The notes under the pieces are model-generated. The model made no database searches. It saw only the letters and a list, made by a program, of their open reading frames with translations, and had not been told where the DNA came from. The translations under genes were made by a program, and so were the position numbers. This document shows positions 55,211-64,000 of a stretch of DNA of 64,000 nt, piece by piece. The DNA comes from Liolophura sinensis (taxonomy: Eukaryota; Mollusca; Polyplacophora; Chitonida; Chitonidae). Numbering within the stretch: the stretch's first letter is position 1; the number at the start of each line of letters is the position of its first letter. The stretch spans positions 6,948,501-7,012,500 of the forward strand of contig NC_088295.1 in the NCBI RefSeq assembly GCF_032854445.1, written 5' to 3'.

Positions 55211-57045
55211 AAGTTAAGAAACACGCGGATGAAACAACAGTGCTGTCAAACCCTGCTATGTATAAGGCATAGACCCAAAAACAAGAGAAACATTTTGTCA
55301 GCTGATCCTTTCCTGATGTGTACACGGGCGCTGGTGAAGATGCGAGTGTATGTGGTATGTCAGTGACGGGGGTGGGGCAGAGAATTATATTACACATCAC
55401 CCTCTGTATGTCGTGTTAGGATTTAGATGGAGAGGAGGGCATTGGAGACGACGCATACAGTTTTCTTGTGTATATGTAACACTATATTTAATGTAATGAC
55501 ATGTTGTCAAAGAGTATTTACACTTTATGTTAGTTAGCTTCATCTTTTTAAAAACAAAATGACGAAACGACACATGTTTTTTGGCTCCACCCCACCCTTA
55601 AAAAGGCGTGGTTATGATACTTTGCTATTATTATTAGGGCCTAGTAGCCTACTATTATTTTGGGCGGTTGTTACTCATATACTCGTCAGCTGATTGTATG
55701 ATTGCTCGGCACCTTCAAACTGTTCATATACAGGAGAAAAGGCGTTTGCAAATGTCAACACATATTTCGTGCTCGTGCCGTTAAGAGTAGTGGGGACAAT
55801 TGACTGTGGCGTAAAAATCTGGTAAAACAAATGTCATTGACTGAGGTAGCCATGGTAGACATGGTAGCCATGGTAGCCAATGTGTCCGAGAAACCGGTGA
55901 TTGGCCACATCTGGACCCTGTTCCTAGTCTATAGACAGACGTCTCTTCTTCAAGTCAATCTGGAGTGGCTCTATACTTTAGTTAGTAGCAATATGTGCGC
56001 CATCGTGCATTAAACCGGCTCTGACGTGTGCATATACGGATGTCAATCGCTTTGCTCTTACGGAACTATTTCCAATAAAATGGCGGAAGTGATATGAAAA
56101 ATGATATACATTAAGTATTAGGCTACAGCATAAATTTGGGTGTCATGATTACATATATGGTAGTGTGGTAAACACAAGGGAAAGCCCCAGTTAAGCACTT
56201 ATCAAGTGGCTGTCACCTGGTGCAACATAACAATGATATTCACAGAGGCCTATCCCTTATCCGACGTCACTCCAGATGTGACTATGCTGTGTACGCATTC
56301 TTACAACCATTCATTACATCATCTTATATGCGGGCCAGTCTAGTTAACGCCTTAACAAAATTGAAACCTTTCTGATTGGTCGATCGCCTTCAGCAGTGAA
56401 GCGGTTTTGTGTTTTATTACATGGTAACATTGAACACTATATATGGCCTCATTCGCCGCACGGGATACACAGGGAATATTCCTAGGAAAACCACATTCTC
56501 TGACAAATACACCCATACGTCAGAAGAAAGTAGCAACTCTCGCAAACACGCCCGTTGGCGTATTGTTAGTGCTTTGTGGAAAATATTATATATGCGTTTA
56601 TTTGATTAACTATATTGTTTTCTTCCGTAGGCCTACTGAAGTATTGTTAACGCAGATGACCGCGTTTGAGTACATACACATGAAGCGTGTAAAGGCGTGT
56701 GTTTAACAGGATTTGTCGTTAACCAGTCTGTGGGTGGCATTTTGGCGATTTCAGGATCTAGCCTAAAGTTGTAACCCAAATAAAACTTACATATGCAGCA
56801 AATCGATTACATTTTTTACTACTCATGAAATGCGGTGGTAGTACAACCATAGCCGAGCTCGAGCATCCAGCTTCAAATATTTTGTTTTGTAAGAAGATTA
56901 GTATTCTGAACTTTGGACCAAAATGAATTTGTGAATTCTGTCCCAGGAATTCTGTTACTTGGACACTTTCGGAAAACCTTTTCACAATTTGTTTCATTCG
57001 TAGTCTTAAATGACGTGACCTTATAAGGTAGCCTATTTAATACAG

Positions 57046-57217
57046 ATCCCGGGGGAAACCCACGACCATCTGCAGGTTGCTGGCAGACCTTCCCACTTAC
57101 GGCCGGAGAGGAAGCCAGCATGAGCTGGACTTGAACTCACAGCGACCGCATTGGTGAGAGGCTCCTGGGTCATTACGCTGCGCTAGCGCGCTAACCGACT
57201 GAGCCACGGAAGCCCCT
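57046..57217 (-). mobile_element. tRNA-headed SINE, head type 1 (copy B)
   Basis: Counterpart of 22236-22407; no difference noticed. Confidence 0.85.
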
Positions 57218-58439
57218 AAATTACAGGAAATCTACTGTTTATATATATGTCATGTATAGGCAGGTAGAATTAAACCTGATCAAGCATGTAAATCTACTCT
57301 CCCATGACAAGTACTAATGCAGCACATGTACCTCTGTATATTCGGACGGGGTAATCATTCCTGGAAATGCCATTCTGTCTACATTGTTATGTATCTTACC
57401 CATTCAGTTCACTTCCATATACGTAAACTTTATAAGTCAGTAGGCCTATGTACTTTTATGTGGGGGCAATACAAGCGTTTCATAATACACACGTCACCTG
57501 CGCTAACACTATGTGCGTCTGTGATAGGGGTACACGTACATGCACATACATATGTACGCTGTATATATATACATATATGCAAAATGAAACAATAGGCTTA
57601 CGATCAGTTTGATTAAACCTGTATGTGTGTAAGTTAGTCTGGTGTTCAAGGCTAGGATTTGGGCTAAGTAAGCAGTTAGGCTAGAGTTTGGACTGTATAA
57701 GTAAAGTATATGTATGTTCTTTTGTAATGTTTTGTGATACCGGAATGTTGTATATAGGTTTCTGAGTACTCACGGGGCAATGCCTTTGTCAGAACTACAA
57801 CTGTTACGATTGTATAACGTGGAAGGATGCCGCCTGGTGTACCGGTATATATATGTTATGCATGAATGGCTCGTACATTTCTAGGTTAAGTGCACACTTG
57901 ACGTATGTAGGCGTAGATCAGTGTACGGTTATCTGAGCATGTATTGCTCAACCGAGCCTTCAGTCATTCTTATTTGTAAACTAAGTATTGTCAGACACTT
58001 TAATCTGCCATACGCTACAGTTATCGATGTTGCGTTTACAGGTACAATTTGAAGTAGCTCATTGTACAGTTTTTGGACGCCATTTCCTATTCGGAAGAAA
58101 TTTCAACTGACCCATAGTTTATTTTCTTTATAGGTAGACTACAGTTTTACTACTAATGTAGTCATGAGGTGAACATATTAGTTTGCAGTAGGCCTAAACG
58201 TATAGAAATTACCTGTACAGTTTGCAGTTTTATCAGTTGTGCCTTGCCTTTGTGCTTGCATCGTTACTAGTAACGAGCTACCTTTGCGCTCTCAATTTCT
58301 ATACTTTACAGTGTTTATGCGTTGCCTTTGTGTTTAAAGTTTTACTAACTCTATGTTTATTTTGCTTTTCAGTTTTGCTATTTCTGTGTTTTGAGATTTC
58401 ATGTTGCGTTTGTAGTTTTACTATTTGTGTGCTGCGTTG

Positions 58440-58580
58440 AATGTACAGTTTTACTATTATCGTTACCCTTGCCTTTACAGTTTTACTATTATTGTTACCC
58501 TTGCCTTTACACTTTTACTATTATCGTTACCCTTGCCTTTACACTTTTACTATTATCGTTACCCTTTCCTTTACAGTTTT
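58440..58580. repeat. 31-bp pyrimidine-rich repeat (copy B)
   Basis: Counterpart of 23625-23765. Confidence 0.85.
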
Positions 58581-58694
58581 ATTAGCTGTGCGTATGTTAT
58601 ATTTGTGTTGACAGGATAGTCAGCTGTGTGCTCTTTGTACAATGTACTTGCAGTTTGTCTAATCGTGTGTTACTCTATACTCCCTCTACACTCC

Positions 58695-58803
58695 GCAGAT
58701 GGCTGACAGACCTTCCCACGAACGGCGGTAGTGGAAGCCAGCACGACCCGGACTCGTCATTGCGAAGTTCTGGCACGCTAACCACCGTGGCCACGTTGGC
58801 CCC
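58695..58803 (-). mobile_element. SINE fragment, head type 2 (copy B)
   Basis: Counterpart of 23878-23986 with one substitution (GACTCGTC for GACTTGTC). Confidence 0.75.
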
Positions 58804-59075
58804 ACAATCGCTTTTCGGTTTTACTAGTTGCGTTTTTGTGAGCTTACTGTCTCGGTAGTTATGAGATGTTTTTGGATTTACAGTTCTACAAGTTATGTTG
58901 CTTTTGTGTGTGTGTGTGTACGGGATTGCTAGTTGTCTTTTACCTTTTCGTGAACACTTTTGCTTTTTGTATGCTGTCGTTGAGTTTACAATTTTAAGAC
59001 ATTATACCTTGTTTACAGCCGAATTTACAATTTGCAGTTAAATGTGGGCCTTGTCACCGCGTCATGTATGTATGC

Positions 59076-59227
59076 TTTTATTTGCTTGGTGTTTTACGCC
59101 GTACTCAGTAATATTTCACTTATACGACGACGGCCAGCATTACGGTGGGAGAAAACTGGACAAAGGGCCTGATTCGGGGGTCTTCGGATTTAGAGGTGGA
59201 TGCTGTAACCATTAGGTCACAGAAGCG
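59076..59227 (-). mobile_element. SINE, head type 3 (copy B)
   Basis: Counterpart of 24259-24410. Confidence 0.8.
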
Positions 59228-59279
59228 ATCATCAGATCATGTAGATGTGCATATAAATGTAGCTATTGTAGTAAGATAT

Positions 59280-59562
59280 ACAGATGTACACGTGACTAGT
59301 CACCACGCCATGTAGCTGCCGTGCTGAGACATACAGGTGTACACGTGTACATGTTGTGCTGAGATATATAGATGTACACGTGGCTAGTCACCACTTTATA
59401 CCAATGCTGTGCTGAGACATACAGATGTACACGTGACAAGTCACCACGTCATGTTGATGTACTGATATACACCGATGTACGCGTGGCAAGTCACCACGTT
59501 ATACTGATCTTGTGCTGAGATATACAAATGTAGGCTATACTTGACAAGTCACCACCTCATGT
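59280..59562. repeat. CACGTG-containing minisatellite (copy B)
   Basis: Counterpart of 24470-24745. Confidence 0.88.
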
Positions 59563-60434
59563 TGATGGAACTCCTGTATTGGTGAAAAGTTGGTGCTCTT
59601 CCTCTGTGGATCCGCTCGAGGTTACCAGTGCTGCTTATTGCAGGCATGTCCCAGCCCTAGATATATCCGTCACACAACCATACCCATGGAAGCGCCTGTT
59701 ATAATGTATTTGTAAAGTCTGCTGTAGCGTGTTTTGTTGTCCTTCCCATAAGGGGTAACGTACCGAATCTGACAGAATTCTGAAGATTTGCGTTTGGTAA
59801 AGTTATTTGTTGAATAGGATTATATCTGATGAGACGCTGTGCACAAGCACATCCCGTTCTAATTAGGGTGCACTCACAAGCCCCTATAACCCCCCACCCC
59901 CTCCTTTTCAAACCCATCCCAGCTAACCCTTTCTTCTCTGGCAGAAGAAGCAAATTGGGTAAACGAATGGTGAAATGGGGTTTGAGCGTCATAACTCAGA
60001 CCCGTTCTCCCGACAGCGTCGGCGCCTGCTCTTTGCTTCGTTGCTAACATGACATGCACATTTATTATGGTAATTCAGTTGCCAGAAACATGTGTGCTGA
60101 AATGTGAAGAAATGATCCACATGATTTAATGACCCACTATGTTGCTTATGTCCCGCCAGTGTCATTCAGGAAAACACAAGTAGAATAACTCCGGATTCTC
60201 AAGGTGTTACAGCCGGTGCAGACAAGGGTACACAAGCTCAACAGTTTGATGCAAAAAGCTTCAGTTTTCTTTTCTGAATCTGAACGTCTCTGTGCACATA
60301 CTCTGTGCATGCCTGAAGCAAATTTCTGTCAAAAAAATTGAACACAAACACAAGAAATAATCATAAACTGTTTACTTTCACATATCAGATGCTGGCATTA
60401 CAGTGCATCGCATTACATTACAACATATAGCCAC

Positions 60435-60742
60435 ATCGCAGTTTCAGTCAGGTAAACATAAGCATAGCCGCGAAGCAGTGTCAGTCAGGTAAACGTAAGT
60501 ATGGCTGCCTCGAGGTGTCAGTCAGGTAAACGTAAGTATAACCACATCGCAGTGTCAGTCAGGTAAACATAAGCATGGCCGCATGGCAGTGTCAGGTAAA
60601 CGTAAGCGTGGCAGTGTCAGTCAGGTAAACGTAAGCATAGCCGCATGGCTGTGTCAGTCAAGTAAATGTAAGCATAGCCGCATGGCTGTGTCAGTCAGGT
60701 AAACGTAAGCATGACCGCCTCGCAGTGTCAGTCTGGTAAACA
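60435..60742. repeat. Left arm of the inverted minisatellite pair (copy B)
   Basis: Counterpart of 25618-25925; same number of units. Confidence 0.95.
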
Positions 60743-60801
60743 TATTGAAATAATGTTTCTTGAAATAATTATTCCGTTACAAAAGTTTAACACTGTGATG
60801 T

Positions 60802-61629
60802 ACACTGTGATGCCACTACCTGACTGACACTGTGATGTCTCTATACTTACGTTTACCTGACTGACACTGTGATGTCGCTATACTTACGTTTACCTGACTG
60901 ACCCTGTGATGTCGCCATACTTACGTTTACCTGTCTGACCGTGTGATGTCGCCACATTTACGTTTACCAGACTGACACTGCAATCCGGCCATACTTATGT
61001 TTACCTGACTGACACGGCCATGCGGCTATGCGTACGTTTACCTGACTGACACGGCCATGCGGCTATGCGTACGTTTACCCGACTGATACTGTCATGCGGC
61101 CATGCTTACGTTTACCTGATTTACGCTGCCATGCGGCCATGCTTATGTTTACCAGACTGACACTGCGATGCAGCCATTCTATGGTCTGCCTGACTGACAC
61201 TGCAATCCGGCCATGCTTACTTTTACCTGACAGACACTGCGATGCAGCCAAGCTTACGTTTACCTGACTGACACAGCCATGCGGCTATCCTTACGTTTAC
61301 CTGACTGATACTGCGATGCGGCTATATTGATGTTTGCCTGGCTGGCACCTCAATGCGGCCATGCTTATGTTTACCTGACTGACACTGCGATGCAGCCGTG
61401 CTTACGTTTACCTGATTGACACTGTCATGCGGTATGCTTACGTTTACCTGACTGACACTGCGATGCAGCTATGCGTACGTCTGCCTGACTGACATTGCGA
61501 TGCGGTCCTGCTTACGTTTACCTGACTGACACCGCGACTCAGCCATGTTTACCTTTACCTATCTGACACTGCAATGCAGCCATGCTTACGTTTACCTGAC
61601 TGACACTGTCATGCGGTATGTAAACTGGA
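60802..61629. repeat. Right arm of the inverted minisatellite pair (copy B)
   Basis: Counterpart of 25985-26812; the palindromic arrangement is retained with no length change. Confidence 0.95.
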
Positions 61630-62519
61630 CGTAAGGGTCGGACATCGAACTTGATCTGTAACTTGGTTTGGTAAAGTCATGTACAAAATTGTATTTCTAT
61701 ATGATGGACAGTTTTGAGAAAATGTCAGGAAAACTCTTTGGACAAAATGTGTCCAAACTGGACGCAGGGATCTGCAACTCCGGAATGATCTGTAGCTAGA
61801 TAAGGTGAAACCATGTTCCATGTTTACTTCGTCTTGATGAAACGTTTTGAAACAATCTGGGAAAATGTTTGTACAAAAAAGGCCATAATGTTGACTAAAC
61901 TGGACAAAGGAGTGCGCCAAGCTCCAATTCAATACTAGGTTCTCGTAAACTTTGTTAGGACATAGGTGTCCGAAACTCGAACTTCATTTATAACTTGTCA
62001 TGGTGAAGCTCTTCAACCTACAGAACATGTTTGCAAAACATTATTGAAAGAGGTTGAGACATGTCACGTGACATTGTCAGAGAACCGGTTTTGTAAGGCT
62101 CGTCGCCATGTACACGAAACCTCTGGCCATATATAGGCCTACTTGAAATGTTGACACTGACTTCGCGGCAATGCTTCATCTTTTCAAACTAGACAGACAA
62201 ACAGTGAAGAAATCTAATGTTTTCTCAACGTATGCGTAGTCCCACTTGCAAGGTTGAGATAAAGAGTTTCCCTTTTATGGTAAATTGTAGGCCAACAGTT
62301 TGGTTCGTGTGAAGGTACAAAGCCAGCTGGATATTAGACAAACACGTCAGCTCTATTTTTGTAAAAATAACCAAGTTAAATAGTTAAATCTCCACCGTCT
62401 GCCAGTTTTATATAAAACTAATATATCTGTGACACTTTCCCCTATCCAGTGAATGCATCCAGGCTTCTGTCCCGGGGCACACACACTACATGGTGGTGTA
62501 AAGTGCCTTAAATACATCC

Positions 62520-62605
62520 CTTTCCCATCACCATCCCTATCCCATCACCATCCCTATCCCATCACCATCCTTATCCCATCACCATCCCTATCCCATCACC
62601 AATCA
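62520..62605. repeat. 17-bp tandem repeat (copy B)
   Basis: Counterpart of 27680-27766. Just upstream (62478-62507) copy B has a different short sequence (ACACACACTACATGGTGGTG) from copy A. Confidence 0.93.
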
Positions 62606-62946
62606 ACAAATACAGTCTAATGGTTAGGCAGGTTAAACTTAAAGATTTTGCTGACTGGATATTATACTTACATTAAAACCACACCCTGAGTTCAAATACC
62701 ATACTGATATTATGAAGTCAACGGCCTGTTTAAATACGCCTATGTATCTTGAACACGCACCTTTACAAACTCATGGGCTAATAATATCAGGGAGGAAAAC
62801 ACAGCTGCTTTATGGGTTCTGCATAGAGTCTAAGTAGCTCTATGCCCCTGGTAGTTAAGTGTGACAGCACATTCTAGATGTATCTAATATGTAGTCGGCA
62901 TATATGTATGCCTGTCGAGCTACTGTTCCATGTTTGTTCCATGCAT

Positions 62947-63362
62947 GTAACGCGGACGTTGCTGATACAGTTGATAGGTGTTCAAATCCAGCTTTATCAG
63001 CTTCGGTTCCGGCCGTAAGTCACGACGTACACTTGAGGTATTTGGTGAAAGGCGGTGATTGGCACCTGTTTCCTCCACCTATAAACCCACATAAGAGAAA
63101 AATTATACTAAGTATGGTGTTGGCCATAATTAGTTAAACAAACAGATACAGACAGGGATGTGTAATGTTGGAGACTGTGTACGTTATATGTAATTACCAT
63201 ACTTGTAAGAGGTGCTTTTTCAAAGTCTTTGGTATGACCCGACCCAGTCCACAGTCGAGATTTGTAGACAGAGCGCCCTACAAACTCAGTTAAATCCACA
63301 CCTCTTGTTTTCTAGTAATTGAAAAGCAAGCAATTTGAACCACTCGGCCATAGCGCTCTCTC
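62947..63362. mobile_element. Two tail-to-tail degenerate SINEs (copy B)
   Basis: Counterparts of 28110-28300 (plus) and 28300-28525 (minus). Confidence 0.5.
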
Positions 63363-63458
63363 CCTGGTGATTGCTATGTCACCGTGGATGGAATCGCTTC
63401 TAACACATATTTGGCATCTTGAAGACTGGCTCTGCATTTGAAAGACATGAGTTATATC

Positions 63459-63912
63459 GAAGTTTGCAACAGTGACTGGATCAGCTTGTAACACACGTAA
63501 GATACATAGCTTAACTTGAGGGTAACTGGTTCAGTTTGTAACATACATAGGTACCTAGGATGTGTCTGTTTCTTCTTGTAACATACATAGGTTACCTTGG
63601 GGGTGACTGGTCCAGTTTGTAACACACATACGTTATCTTGCGGCTGACTGGCCCAGTTTGTAACATACATACGTTATCTTATGGGTGATTGGCCCAGTTT
63701 GTAACAAACATACGTTATCTTGCGGGTGACTAGCTTAGCTTGTAACATACATAGGTTGCCTTGCGGGTGATTGGCCCAGCTTGTAACATACATACATGTA
63801 CGTCATCTCGGGTTGACTGGCCCAGTTTGTAACATACATACGTTGTCTTGCAGGTGATTAGCCCAGTTTGTAACATACATAGGTTACCGTGGGGGTGACT
63901 GGTTCAGCGTGT
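63459..63912. repeat. Minisatellite of about 41 bp (copy B)
   Basis: Counterpart of 28622-29075; identity continues to the end of the window. Confidence 0.95.
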
Positions 63913-64000
63913 AATTATTTGATTTAATTATTTGAATGGCGTTTTACACCGCACTCGAGCACATTTTTGAGGTGAGTTGCATGTTTTTTTAGTTAAAAAT

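Larger units (their letters stand above)
41417..64000. other. Copy B of the duplicated block (matches 7335-29163)
   Basis: Colinear with copy A from the first base after the gap to the last base of the window. Differences by eye: scattered SNPs, many 1-bp indels between 41.4 and about 48 kb, few after that, and repeat-number changes in minisatellites. One copy-number loss lies in the 18245-18400 array. Copy B contains all the genes and SINEs of copy A in the same order. Confidence 0.97.

Overview
This is eukaryotic DNA, not bacterial or viral. Split coding exons with GT-AG introns, tRNA-derived SINEs and very many minisatellites point to a lophotrochozoan animal, most likely a mollusc and perhaps a bivalve. 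That placement is inference: the two main SINE tails (one with a TTACGCCGTACTC core, one with AACGTCGTACT...TCATATGACGACGAAGG) are types I associate with molluscan genomes, but no search was run.

Layout. (1) 1-6,885: the 3' end of a TRPM-family ion channel gene on the plus strand. Four exons (1326-1513, 1660-1792, 5108-5215, about 6273-6498) join in a consistent phase and encode the segment after the pore, a coiled coil and a short tail. Two introns are filled with minisatellites whose units contain splice-donor sequences, and the last coding residues lie inside a 90-bp tandem repeat. (2) 6,886-14,160: non-coding, with a 28-bp minisatellite and one tRNA-headed SINE. (3) 14,170-15,720: a compact SOCS-family gene, most like CISH (central SH2 domain, C-terminal SOCS box), with three TTCN3GAA STAT-type sites about 300-420 bp upstream of its start codon. 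(4) 16-29 kb: SINEs and a long succession of minisatellites, including a run of related arrays with a 45-bp period and a large inverted (palindromic) pair. (5) 29.2-41.2 kb: sequence seen once here. It holds an 11-copy, 56-bp array with a STAT consensus in every unit, several other arrays, a few weak exon candidates and a decayed minus-strand reading frame. (6) 41,217-41,416: exactly 200 Ns. (7) 41,417-64,000: a near-identical second copy of 7,335-29,163, including an intact second CISH-like gene.

The second copy starts right at the 200-N gap and is colinear to the window end. Differences are scattered SNPs, 1-bp indels and repeat-number changes. The simplest reading is two alleles placed in tandem by the assembler, though a real recent duplication cannot be excluded.

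Functionally, the one regulatory link visible is STAT sites next to a CISH-like gene. In vertebrates CISH is a STAT-induced negative feedback regulator of JAK-STAT signalling. The 11-site array 15 kb downstream could be part of the same circuit or could be a coincidence of minisatellite growth. All long ORFs inside minisatellites are by-products of periods divisible by three.
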